64,000 nucleotides of DNA. Origin: Leifsonia sp. EB41. GTDB taxonomy: Bacteria; Actinomycetota; Actinomycetes; Actinomycetales; Microbacteriaceae. The notes beneath the pieces were generated by a model, which ran no database searches, was not told the DNA's origin, and was given only the letters and a program-made list of their open reading frames with translations. Location: assembly GCF_041262565.1 (NCBI RefSeq), contig NZ_JBGCCJ010000001.1, forward strand, positions 3,782,001-3,846,000, written 5' to 3'. Of the stretch, positions 46,415 to 54,485 are shown piece after piece (the first letter of the stretch is position 1; each line of letters begins with the position of its first letter). The position numbers and the translations under genes were made by a program.

Positions 46415-47362
46415 ATGAGCGGAAGGAGCCCCACGGTGCCCAGATTCGTCCAGCTCGAGGAGTTCGGCTCGCGCGAGTTCCTTCACCTCGTCGAGCGGGA
46501 GCGACCGTGGCCGGGGCCAGGACAGGTGCTGGTGCGGGTGATGGCCGCGGGCCTCAACCCGATGGACTACAAGGCGTACCGCAGCGAGCAGGCGGCCGCC
46601 CGGATGGGCGTGACCCTGCCGAGCGGGATGGGCCAGGACTTCGCCGGATTCGTGGAGGAGCGCGGTGAGGGCGCCGTGCGCTTCGGGCTCGGCCAGGCCG
46701 TATTCGGCACCGCTCCGTTCGCCGCGCTCGCGGACTTCGTCGTGGTCGCCGAGGACGGCCAGATCCTAGAGAAGCCCGACCCGCTCACCTTCGAGGTGGC
46801 CGGATCGCTCGGCGTGGTCGGGCGCACCGCGATGGCGACGGCGGCCTCCCTCGACCTCGGCGAGGCCGACACCGTGCTGGTGAGCGCGGCGGCGGGCGGG
46901 GTCGGCGTTCTCGCAGCGCAGCTCGCGATCCGGTGCGGCGCCACGGTCGTCGGCACGGCGAGCGAGGAGAACCACGAGTATCTGGAGACGCTGGGCATCA
47001 TCCCCGTCGCGTACGGCGAGGGCCTGGCCGACCGGGTGCGGGAGGTCCTGGACGACGGGCAGCGCGTGACCGCGGTCCTCGACAACCACGGGCCGGACAC
47101 CATCGACGCCGCGATCGAGCTCGGCGTGCCACCGGAGCGGATCAACACGATCGCCGCGTTCGGCCCGACCGCCCGTGGCGCGCGCACCGTCGGCGGCCGC
47201 ACGGCGGGCAACGCCGAGCTGGCCGAGCTCGCCGACCTCCTCGCGCAGAACGAGCTAGTGCTGCCGATCGACTCGATCTGGCCGATCGAGCGCACCGTCG
47301 AGGCGTACGGGCGGCTGGAGTCCGGTCACGTGCGCGGCAAGATCGTGATCGTCACCGACTGA
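46415..47362 (+). CDS. Zinc-independent MDR-family NADP oxidoreductase (quinone reductase-like)
   Basis: 315 residues. GroES-like N-terminal domain (GQVLVRVMAAGLNPMDYK), Rossmann domain with VSAAAGGVGVLAAQLA. No zinc ligands, as in quinone oxidoreductases and enoyl reductases. Substrate unknown. TAGGCT at 46402-46407 ends 7 bases before the ATG (leaderless). Convergent with the esterase gene. Confidence 0.88.
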   Translation: MSGRSPTVPRFVQLEEFGSREFLHLVERERPWPGPGQVLVRVMAAGLNPMDYKAYRSEQAAARMGVTLPSGMGQDFAGFVEERGEGAVRFGLGQAVFGTAPFAALADFVVVAEDGQILEKPDPLTFEVAGSLGVVGRTAMATAASLDLGEADTVLVSAAAGGVGVLAAQLAIRCGATVVGTASEENHEYLETLGIIPVAYGEGLADRVREVLDDGQRVTAVLDNHGPDTIDAAIELGVPPERINTIAAFGPTARGARTVGGRTAGNAELAELADLLAQNELVLPIDSIWPIERTVEAYGRLESGHVRGKIVIVTD

Positions 47363-47385
47363 GCGCGGCGTCGCCGCACGCCGGC

Positions 47386-48678
47386 TCAGCCCGGCTTCTG
47401 CAGCCCCAGCGTGGCGAACAGCAACGGGAGGCCCCCGTTCAGCCCGCCCATCAGCGCGCCCATGCCGTGGCCTCCGGTCGGGAGGTCGATGAACGTGCTG
47501 GCGACCCCGGCGCGCTGGGCTGCCCGCAGCTCGACCTCGGCCACATGGTGGTAGCCCGGATCGTCGCGGCAGGCGGTGAAGATCATGCTGCCGGGGAACG
47601 CGCCGGGCGCGAGCCGGTTGAACGGCTTGGCGTGGTCGTAGGCCGCCTGGTCGCCGTGGAAGATCTCGTTCAACGTGGCGGCGGGATGCTCGGCTCCGGG
47701 GAACTCCTCGCCGGAGATGTCGAGCACGTTCGAGAACAGCTCGGGATGGTCGATGCCGAACGACAGCCCGCACAGGCCGCCGTTCGAGTAGCCGGCGACC
47801 GACCAGAACCGGTGGTCGTGCGTGATCGGGAGGTGCCGGGCAGCCCAGTCCGTGACGTCCCGGGTGATGTAGGTCGCCGCGTTGCCGTACCGCGTCGTGT
47901 CCAGGCACAGCGTGTCCGGCGCCCCGGCGCCGAGCTGGTCGGCCACGACGACGACGGGGGCCAGGCCGTGATGCTGGGCGGCGAGCGCGTTGAGCACCGA
48001 CGCGATCGGCTCCGGGTCCGGATTGCCGGGCTGGCCCATCATCATCACGACGAGCGGCAGCGCGGGCGGATGCGCCACCAGGGCGGCGGGTGGCAGGTAG
48101 ACGCCGGCCTCCCTGGCGTGGAACCCGCTGATGGTCCCTGCGATGTGCGCCGTGCCGGTCTTGCCCTTGAGCGGCATGTCGGCCGGCGCCGTCCAGTGCT
48201 TCCAGAGCGCGACGTCGTACGCCGTGCTCTGGTGGGCGAGCGGCTTGGTCTTGATCGGGTTCGGGATCGTGATGGCGAGGACGTTGCCGACCGTGCGGTC
48301 CAGACCGTAGTTCAGGTTGATGCCCAGGGTCGCGGCGAGCACGAAGGCCGGCGCGGCGGCGATGGCCACAGCCGTGCGCCAGCGCGGGGCGCGGCCGATG
48401 CTGGCCGCGCAGAGCGCCAGCCCGCAGAACACCGCGGCCACCCAGAGGTAGTTCCCGGCGCCGAGGGACTCGCCGAACAGGTTCAGCCAGCGGACGCACA
48501 CGAGCCAGGTGACGACGGCGCCGAGGAGGCCGATCGCGCCGGCCAGGCCGAGCCGGCGGAGCAGCGCGAGCGACGGACGGCGCGCCAGCAGGGCGACCAG
48601 CAGCGCGGCGGCGATGGCGAACACCAGGATCGGGACGGGGCCGCCGAGCACATCGATCGAGAGCAGTGCGTCAAACAC
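47386..48678 (-). CDS. Membrane-anchored alpha/beta-hydrolase (esterase/mycolyltransferase-like)
   Basis: About 430 residues from GTG 48678. Four N-terminal transmembrane helices (first about 135 residues) lead to an extracytoplasmic esterase domain with the nucleophile elbow GYSNGG and a C-terminal catalytic His in LPTGGHGMG. Resembles the putative esterase family that includes antigen-85-type enzymes; here more likely a cell-envelope esterase. An in-frame TTG at 48708 would add 10 residues. A 9-codon upstream ORF overlaps the GTG (see 48671). Confidence 0.8.
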   Translation of the reverse strand: MFDALLSIDVLGGPVPILVFAIAAALLVALLARRPSLALLRRLGLAGAIGLLGAVVTWLVCVRWLNLFGESLGAGNYLWVAAVFCGLALCAASIGRAPRWRTAVAIAAAPAFVLAATLGINLNYGLDRTVGNVLAITIPNPIKTKPLAHQSTAYDVALWKHWTAPADMPLKGKTGTAHIAGTISGFHAREAGVYLPPAALVAHPPALPLVVMMMGQPGNPDPEPIASVLNALAAQHHGLAPVVVVADQLGAGAPDTLCLDTTRYGNAATYITRDVTDWAARHLPITHDHRFWSVAGYSNGGLCGLSFGIDHPELFSNVLDISGEEFPGAEHPAATLNEIFHGDQAAYDHAKPFNRLAPGAFPGSMIFTACRDDPGYHHVAEVELRAAQRAGVASTFIDLPTGGHGMGALMGGLNGGLPLLFATLGLQKPG

Positions 48679-48712
48679 GGCGCGCCGGCGGGATTCCCAT
48701 ACGAGCAATCTA
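48671..48712 (-). promoter_or_regulatory. Possible leaderless 9-codon upstream ORF coupled to the esterase
   Basis: TAGATT (48707-48712) ends 6 bases before an ATG (48700) that opens a 9-residue frame (MGIPPARRV) ending at 48671. Its TGA lies within the esterase GTGTTTGA start, which would allow re-initiation. Pattern-based only. Confidence 0.35.
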
Positions 48713-48815
48713 TGGCCGACAATCGAACGAACGGTGAACGAGGCCTGGGAACAGGGGCGTATTCTCGGGCCGCGCCCCCGAACTGGGGGTGATCCGAAAC
48801 GCGAGAGGAGCAGTC

Positions 48816-49223
48816 ATGATCGACGAGGACACCGCGCGTCTGCTGCGCGCCGCCGGCCTGCGTTGGCAACCGGCGTCGGGGGACACCTTCGCCATCGACC
48901 GGCCGGGGATGGCGGGCGAGCGCTTCACCGTGAGCGACATGACGATCGAGCCGCACCATTTCGACACCGGCACGATCCTCGGCTTCAACGGCACCACCGA
49001 GTGGGCGCTCGACTCGCTCGCCGTCGAGGACGCGCTGTGGATCCCGCGCGAGGACCAGCTCAGGGAGCTGCTCGGCGGCTCCTTCCGCCATCTCGCGCGC
49101 ACAGCGGACGGCTACCGGGTCACCCTGGAGCGGGACGGCGTCGAGCGCTTCTTCGAGGAGGAGGACGCCGCGTCCGCCTATGCGCAGGCGCTGCTGTCGC
49201 TCATCGCCAGAGCGGTTGCCTAA
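48816..49223 (+). CDS. Conserved hypothetical actinobacterial protein
   Basis: 135 residues, soluble. Motifs FTVSDMTIEPH, ILGFNGTTEWALDSL, ALWIPREDQLRELLG appear characteristic. Similar proteins are sometimes labelled pilus assembly CpaE, but no P-loop or CpaE feature is visible, so that name is not supported. GAGAGGAG ribosome-binding site at 48803-48810. The stop lies within a 22-bp repeat. Confidence 0.75.
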   Translation: MIDEDTARLLRAAGLRWQPASGDTFAIDRPGMAGERFTVSDMTIEPHHFDTGTILGFNGTTEWALDSLAVEDALWIPREDQLRELLGGSFRHLARTADGYRVTLERDGVERFFEEEDAASAYAQALLSLIARAVA

Positions 49224-49274
49224 CGGGCACAGGGCGGTCGCCTAGCCAGTACAGGGCGGTGGCGTAGCCAGCAC
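49209..49274. repeat. 22-bp degenerate tandem repeat spanning two convergent stop codons
   Basis: Three consecutive 22-bp units (49209-49230, 49231-49252, 49253-49274) sharing AG(A/G)GCGGT.GC.TA. The first contains the stop of the plus-strand gene, the second the stop of the minus-strand oxidase, the third its last codons. Confidence 0.75.
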
Positions 49275-50552
49275 CGAGCGGTCGAGGTCGGCGACCCGGG
49301 CGACGCCGGAGAGCCCGAGCGTGATGTCGAGCTCGGCGAGGAGGTTGCGGAGCAGCTCGCTCACGCCGCGCTCGCCGGCCAGCGCGAGCGCGTAGGCGTA
49401 CGGCCTCCCGACCGCGACGGCCCTGGCGCCGAGCGCGAGCGCGATCACGGCGTCCGCGCCGCCGCGGATCCCGCTGTCGAACAGCACGGGGATGCGGCCG
49501 GCGACCGCGTCCACGACCCTGGTCAGTGCGTCGAGCGCCGCGACCTCGCCGTCGATCTGCCGCCCGCCGTGCGTGGACACCTGCACGGCGTCCACACCCG
49601 CGTCGACGGCGCGGCGGGCGTCGTCGGGGTGCAGGACGCCTTTAAGGACGATCGGGAGGCTGGTGTGCTCGCGCAGGAAGGCCAGGTCGTCCCAGCCGAG
49701 CGACGGGTCGGCGAACACGTCGAGGAAGGTCTCGACCGCCGCGAGCGGCTCGCCGGAGCGCAGGTTCTCGCGCAGGTCGCCGGGATGGTGGCGCAGGATG
49801 CTCGCGAACGACGCCAGCGCCGCCGGGGTGACCGCGGTGCGCTCACGGGGGCCCGCACTCGCCATCCGCTCGCGCACCAGCCGGCGGAAGACCGGGTCGC
49901 TGGTGTACTGGGCGATGCCGAGGCCGCGGCTGAACGGGAGGTAGCCGAGATCGAGGTCCCGCGGGCGCCAGCCCAGCACGTGCGTGTCCAGGGTGACCAC
50001 GATCGCCTCGCAGCCGCTGGCCTCCGCCCGGGCGACCAGGCTCGCGACCAGATCGCGCGACGAGCTCCAGTAGAGCTGGAACCAGCGCGCGGCGCCCGGC
50101 CGGACGTCCTCCATCGCGGCGGCGACGGCCTCCATCGGAGCCGAGGCCTGGGTGGAGAGCACGGCGGGGATGCCGTGCGCGGCGGCTGCGCGTGCGGCGG
50201 CCGCGTCGCCGTCGCGCCGGGCCAGGTCGAGCACGCCGATGGGCGCCAGCAGCAGGGGAGTGGGCAGACGGCGCCCGAACAGCTCGATCGAGAGGTCGCG
50301 CTGCGAGACGTCCCGCAGCACGCGCGGGACGATCCGGTGCCGTGCGAACGCGTCGGTGTCGGCCCGGTCGGTGCGCTCCAGCCCCGCGGAGCCCGCGATG
50401 TAGGCGAATGCCGCGCGCGACATCCGCCTGCGCGCCGCGCGCTCCAGCGCGGGGAACGCGACCGGGATAGCCGGCCGCCGCCCGCTCACGCCCGCGCGGT
50501 ACACGACGCTCTGCGCCGTCCGGCCGATGCTGGTCCCGATGCTCGCCGTCAT
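49242..50552 (-). CDS. FMN-dependent alpha-hydroxy-acid oxidising enzyme (lactate 2-monooxygenase-like)
   Basis: 436 residues, TIM barrel. FMN/active-site features: LLLAPIGVLDLA, QLYWSSSRDL (Tyr), LDTHVLGWRPRD, LKGVLHPDDARRA (Lys), catalytic His in VSTHGGRQID and the DSGIRGGADAV phosphate motif. The insertion pattern and long N-terminus resemble lactate monooxygenase. Oxidises L-lactate or another 2-hydroxy acid. Stop lies in the 22-bp repeat array. Confidence 0.9.
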   Translation of the reverse strand: MTASIGTSIGRTAQSVVYRAGVSGRRPAIPVAFPALERAARRRMSRAAFAYIAGSAGLERTDRADTDAFARHRIVPRVLRDVSQRDLSIELFGRRLPTPLLLAPIGVLDLARRDGDAAAARAAAAHGIPAVLSTQASAPMEAVAAAMEDVRPGAARWFQLYWSSSRDLVASLVARAEASGCEAIVVTLDTHVLGWRPRDLDLGYLPFSRGLGIAQYTSDPVFRRLVRERMASAGPRERTAVTPAALASFASILRHHPGDLRENLRSGEPLAAVETFLDVFADPSLGWDDLAFLREHTSLPIVLKGVLHPDDARRAVDAGVDAVQVSTHGGRQIDGEVAALDALTRVVDAVAGRIPVLFDSGIRGGADAVIALALGARAVAVGRPYAYALALAGERGVSELLRNLLAELDITLGLSGVARVADLDRSVLATPPPCTG

Positions 50553-50574
50553 CCGCCCATTCTGCCCCGCACCC

Positions 50575-50638
50575 CATCCACCTCACACGACACGCCGTCT
50601 CGCGCGGCGGTGAGACGGCGTGTCCTGTCAGGTGGATG
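50575..50638. repeat. Long imperfect palindrome between minus-strand genes
   Basis: 27-bp arms (50575-50601 and 50612-50638) with 2 mismatches and a 10-base loop. It starts 6 bases past the stop of the LysR-like gene on the minus strand and probably ends its transcript. Confidence 0.7.
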
Positions 50639-50643
50639 CGCGG

Positions 50644-51324
50644 TCAGCGCTTGGGGCGGGGGCGCTTGCCGGTGGAGCGCTTGGCGGCGGCGGCGCGCTT
50701 GGCGGCGCGCGCGGACTGGGTGGCGGCGATCTTCGCGGACTTGGCGGCTTTCGCGTCCCGAGCCGAGCGCTCGGCCTCTGTCGCGGCCACGTCCGGGTTG
50801 CGCGAGCTGTGGGCGGAGCGACCACGCACGATCCCGATGAACTCGTCCACGAGCGGATGCTGGCCGTCGCGCGGCCAGGCGAGGCCGACCTGCGAGACCG
50901 GGCCGTCCTCCAGCCGCATCGCGGTGACGTCCTTGCGGCGCAGGGCCTTCGCCACCGAGGCGGGCAGCAGCGCGATGCCGTCGCCCGCGGCCACACTGCG
51001 CATGAACGCCTCGGACGGCTCGCCGGTGAGCAGGGGCTCGCCGTCGAGGTCGGCCAGGTGCAGCTTCTCCTCCAGCGTCAGCAGGTGCTCGTGGTGCATC
51101 ACGACCACGACGTCCTCGGTGTAGAGCGGGATGAGGTGCCGGTCGTCGTCGGCCGGGGCGTCGCGCGCGAACACCATGTCGGCCTCGCCGGCCGCCAGCG
51201 CGGCGAGCGGGTCCGCCGACGGCCGCGCCACCAGCTCCACGTCGGGCTGCCGCTCGGCGAACACGCGCGTCCACTTGCCGATCGTGACACCGAGCGGGAA
51301 GGCGAGGGCGAAGCGGGAGGCCAT
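50644..51324 (-). CDS. Stand-alone LysR-type substrate-binding domain with basic tail
   Basis: 226 residues. Residues about 5-165 follow the LysR effector domain (FALAFPLGVTIGKWTRVF, ADMVFAR, VAAGDGIALLPASVAKAL), but there is no helix-turn-helix at all. Residues 180-226 are Ala/Lys/Arg-rich, like a histone-like nucleic-acid-binding tail. TAGCCT (51332-51337, minus) ends 7 bases before the ATG, so the start is real and the HTH is not simply missed. Divergent from DUF5997. Confidence 0.8.
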   Translation of the reverse strand: MASRFALAFPLGVTIGKWTRVFAERQPDVELVARPSADPLAALAAGEADMVFARDAPADDDRHLIPLYTEDVVVVMHHEHLLTLEEKLHLADLDGEPLLTGEPSEAFMRSVAAGDGIALLPASVAKALRRKDVTAMRLEDGPVSQVGLAWPRDGQHPLVDEFIGIVRGRSAHSSRNPDVAATEAERSARDAKAAKSAKIAATQSARAAKRAAAAKRSTGKRPRPKR

Positions 51325-51377
51325 GCACGCCAGGCTACCGTCCGGCCGGGCGGCGCGCGGACGATACCCTTGACGGT

Positions 51378-51764
51378 ATGAAGCCCCAGACCATGAAGGC
51401 GGCCACCGCAGCCAAGAAGCTCGGCATCCTGCTGTCGGCGGCGCCGGAGGATTTCCAGGACCGCGAGATCAGCCGCACCGAGCTCGACGAGCTGACCGCG
51501 AACCCGCCCGCCTGGCTGGTCGCCCTCCGCGCCGACGGCCCGCACCCGCGCGACGTCGTCGCCCACAAGCTCGGCGTGAGCAACTCGGGGCTGGCCCGCG
51601 CCGGCGTCACCGAGCCGCTCACCACGGCCGAGATCAAGACGCTGCTGGAGGAGAAGCCGGAGTGGCTGGTCGCCGAGCGCGCGACGCAGGCGCAGGTGCA
51701 CGCCGAGAACGCGCGCGTGAAGCAGCGCAACGCCGAGCGCGCGGCGCGCTCCGAGCGCGACTGA
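51378..51764 (+). CDS. DUF5997 family protein
   Basis: 128 residues, helical. LGILLSAAPEDFQ, ISRTELDEL, NPPAWLVALRADGPHPRDVVAHKLGVSNSG resemble DUF5997. The APxDFQxxxISR and LAxxGxxxPLTTAEI segments read like a short HTH-containing protein. TACCCT (51365-51370) ends 7 bases before the ATG (leaderless). Only 53 bases separate it from the LysR-like gene; the pair looks functionally linked. Confidence 0.8.
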   Translation: MKPQTMKAATAAKKLGILLSAAPEDFQDREISRTELDELTANPPAWLVALRADGPHPRDVVAHKLGVSNSGLARAGVTEPLTTAEIKTLLEEKPEWLVAERATQAQVHAENARVKQRNAERAARSERD

Positions 51765-51781
51765 GCCCCCGAGACTGAGCC

Positions 51782-52195
51782 CTACGGCCGGTCGGGCGCG
51801 CCCGCCGAGCCGGCCTTCCTGGCCGCCCGCGCCAGCACCTCCGGCCCGGTGACGAAGGCGCGGCGCCAGGGCGCGACGCCGTCGATCTCCACCTGCAGCG
51901 AGAAGCTCAGGATGGTGCGGATGATCACGATGATGCCGAGCACCAGCGCGTCGGCGAGCGTCGGATTCGACGTGACGGTCTTGACCAGGTCGGCCGCGAC
52001 CAGCAGCTCCAGGCCCAGCAGGATGACGCCGCCGAAGGACTCGCGCAGCGTGCGGAAGGCGTCCGTGCCGCTGCGCGTGCGCACCCAGACTGCGAGGGCG
52101 ATCGCGAGCGCCACGACGAAGCCGACCGCCAGGGCGGCGACGCCCGCGAACTCGAAGGCGACCCCGACCGTCTCGAAGACCGCGTGGGTGTCCAT
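51782..52195 (-). CDS. DUF1622 membrane protein
   Basis: 137 residues with three hydrophobic helices (about 8-35, 50-68 and 78-98) and the family features RESFGGVILLGLELLVAADLVKTV, IIVIIRTILSFSLQVEIDG. Function unknown. An alternative GTG start 18 bases upstream is possible. Confidence 0.85.
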   Translation of the reverse strand: MDTHAVFETVGVAFEFAGVAALAVGFVVALAIALAVWVRTRSGTDAFRTLRESFGGVILLGLELLVAADLVKTVTSNPTLADALVLGIIVIIRTILSFSLQVEIDGVAPWRRAFVTGPEVLARAARKAGSAGAPDRP

Positions 52196-52235
52196 GCGCA
52201 CATGGTGCCACACAGGCGCCCTGACGGAGAGAGCC

Positions 52236-52267
52236 TTGTGGCCCGGCGTCAGTGTGGCCCGGCGTCA
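52236..52267. repeat. 16-bp tandem duplication at the APC permease stop codon
   Basis: Read on the minus strand, TGACGCCGGGCCACAC begins with the permease stop (52267-52252) and is followed at once by a second copy, TGACGCCGGGCCACAA (52251-52236), 15 of 16 identical. Confidence 0.75.
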
Positions 52268-54361
52268 CGCCACGTGGACGGCCGGCCTCCGCTTGACGTC
52301 CTTCTCCGCCTCGCGCAGCACCTCACGGGTCACCGGGGCGACCTCGCCGACGCCGGTGATGAGGTAGCGGAACATGTTCGAGATCGGGTTGCCTTCCGTC
52401 CACTCGAAGTAGACGGTCGGCACCACTCCGGTGATGTCGCGCATCTCCAGCAGGACGGCCGCGATGGTGTTCGGAACGTTGCCGCTCTTCACCTGCAGCA
52501 CGCGGTAGCCGTACTTGACGACGCCGTGCACGACCAGATCCTCCTCGAAGTCGGACGAGTCGGACTTCATGACCTCGAGGAAGATGGTCCGCGAGCGCTG
52601 CGGGATGTGGCTGAAGCGGCGCTCGTCCTTGTTCTTCTCCTCGTACTCCTTCGTGGTGTCGACGTCGGGCTCGTGCGAGATGATGCGGATCTCGCCCTCC
52701 TCGGCGTCCTCCAGGATGAAGTCGAGCGCCGACACGTCGAAGGTGACGCTCGTCGCGCGCACCTGGAACGACCGCCCGACGCGCGACACGATCGACACGA
52801 TCAGGATGCCGATGATGAACAGCGTCGCGATCCGGAGGCCGTCCGGGCGCTCGATGATGTTGTCGATGGTCGTGTAGACGAAGATCGCGGTGATGATCGC
52901 GAACACGACCGTGCGCTTCGGCTGCTTCTTGCGCCAGGCGGACAGGCTCACCGCGAGCGACGCGGAGGTGATCAGCACCAGCACGCCGGTGGCGTACGCG
53001 CCGCCCTGGGCGTCGACGTTCGCGTCGAAGACCACCGTGATCAGGAAGGCGATCGCGGTGAACACCAGCACGAGCGGCCGCACCGCGCGCGCCCACTGCG
53101 GCGCCATCCCGTAGCGGGGGAGGTAGCGCGGCACCAGGTTGAGCAGGCCGGCCATCGCGGAGGCGCCGGCGAACCACAGGATGAGGATGGTGCTGATGTC
53201 GTAGACCGTGCCGAAGCCGTTGCCCAGGTACTCGTGCGCCAGGTAGGCGAGGGCACGGCCGTTGGCGGCGCCGCCGGCCTGGAACTCCCTCTGCGGGATG
53301 AGCAGCGTGGTCGTGAAGCTCGACGTGATCAGGAACGCGCTCATGATGAGAGCGGCGGTGGTGAGCAGCCGGCCGGCGCCGCGGATGCGGCCCTCAGGAT
53401 AGTTCGGGTCGTCGTTCGGCTTGCCCTTGATCTGCGGCATGACGGCGACGCCGGTCTCGAAGCCGGAGAGGCCCAGCGCGAGCTTCGGGAACACCAGCAG
53501 CGCGACGCCGACGATGAGCAGCGGGTTGCCGTGCGAGACGAAGAGGGCGTCCCACCAGTCGGTGATGGCGGTGGGGTGCTCGAACACCTGGACGATGGAG
53601 GTCGTCACGACCACGACGTTGAGCGCGAGGTAGACGGCGACGAGCACGACGGCGATGCCGATCGCCTCCCGGAAGCCCTTGAGGAAGACCGCGCCGAGCA
53701 GGGTGATGAGCACCAGCGTGATGATGACGTTGTTGCCGTGGAACCAGGAGGGCGCGAACGGGTTCTCGATCGCGTGCGCTGTCGCGTCGGCCGCGGACAG
53801 CGTGATCGTGATCATGAAGTCCGTCGCGGCGAAGCCGAGCAGCACGAGGACGAACAGCTTGCCGGCCCACCACGGCAGGAACCGCTCCAGCATCGCGATC
53901 GAGCCGGAGCCGCGGAAGCTCTCGCGCGCGACCCTGCGGTAGACGGGGAGGGCGCCGAGCAGGGTCAGCGCGACGAGCACGAGGGTCGCGAACGGCGAGA
54001 CCAGTCCGGCCGCGAGGGCCGCGATGGCGGGCTGGTAGCCGAGGGTCGAGAAGTAGTCGAGACCGGTGAGGCACATGACCCGCCACCACGAGTGCAGGTG
54101 CTCCGGGTTCTGGCCGTGCGGGCCCGTCTGGGTGCCGCGCTCGTCCACCATGCCGCGCAGCAGCCAGTGCTTGAACCTGCTGCCGCCCGCTGCCGAAGCC
54201 AGCGGGTGCGCCTGACCGGGGATCGGGATGGGCTCCTGCGGCCGGACCAGCCGCGGAGCGCTGCCGCCGAGCTCGGCCGGGGCGGGCTGCGAAGCGGGAT
54301 CGTCCGTGGCGCCGGGGCCGGTGCCCTGCGCCTTGTCACCGGACGGGGTGGTGCTCGACAT
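52265..54361 (-). CDS. APC-superfamily permease with cytoplasmic C-terminal domain
   Basis: 698 residues from ATG 54361, which has GAAGGG 7 bases upstream; GTG 54391 is an alternative. A Pro/Ala-rich N-terminus of about 60 residues precedes about 12 transmembrane helices (about 80-500), starting with [20 protein letters not shown], then a soluble C-terminal domain of about 190 residues. Amino-acid or cation permease; the substrate is not readable. TATACT promoter element upstream at 54465. Confidence 0.85.
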   Translation of the reverse strand: MSSTTPSGDKAQGTGPGATDDPASQPAPAELGGSAPRLVRPQEPIPIPGQAHPLASAAGGSRFKHWLLRGMVDERGTQTGPHGQNPEHLHSWWRVMCLTGLDYFSTLGYQPAIAALAAGLVSPFATLVLVALTLLGALPVYRRVARESFRGSGSIAMLERFLPWWAGKLFVLVLLGFAATDFMITITLSAADATAHAIENPFAPSWFHGNNVIITLVLITLLGAVFLKGFREAIGIAVVLVAVYLALNVVVVTTSIVQVFEHPTAITDWWDALFVSHGNPLLIVGVALLVFPKLALGLSGFETGVAVMPQIKGKPNDDPNYPEGRIRGAGRLLTTAALIMSAFLITSSFTTTLLIPQREFQAGGAANGRALAYLAHEYLGNGFGTVYDISTILILWFAGASAMAGLLNLVPRYLPRYGMAPQWARAVRPLVLVFTAIAFLITVVFDANVDAQGGAYATGVLVLITSASLAVSLSAWRKKQPKRTVVFAIITAIFVYTTIDNIIERPDGLRIATLFIIGILIVSIVSRVGRSFQVRATSVTFDVSALDFILEDAEEGEIRIISHEPDVDTTKEYEEKNKDERRFSHIPQRSRTIFLEVMKSDSSDFEEDLVVHGVVKYGYRVLQVKSGNVPNTIAAVLLEMRDITGVVPTVYFEWTEGNPISNMFRYLITGVGEVAPVTREVLREAEKDVKRRPAVHVA

Positions 54362-54419
54362 CGACTGCCCTTCGTTCGCGTTCGTGCTCACTGTACGTTC
54401 TGCACGCGCGCGCCCGGAA

Positions 54420-54470
54420 GACCTTCGGGAAGGTCCTCACCGGCCTCCCCGCGATGCCTGGAAAAGTATA
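54420..54470 (-). promoter_or_regulatory. Promoter and leader hairpin of the APC permease
   Basis: Minus-strand -10 TATACT at 54465-54470, followed in the transcript by a perfect hairpin GACCTTC-CC-GAAGGTC (54420-54435). The leader is about 95 bases long, unlike the leaderless neighbours. Confidence 0.45.
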
Positions 54471-54485
54471 GTCAGGCGGCGGGCG

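Noticed and set aside
54392-54485. Riboswitch (c-di-AMP type) ahead of the APC permease
   Set aside because: Only one simple 7-bp hairpin is present in about 95 bases; none of the conserved riboswitch core sequences is visible.
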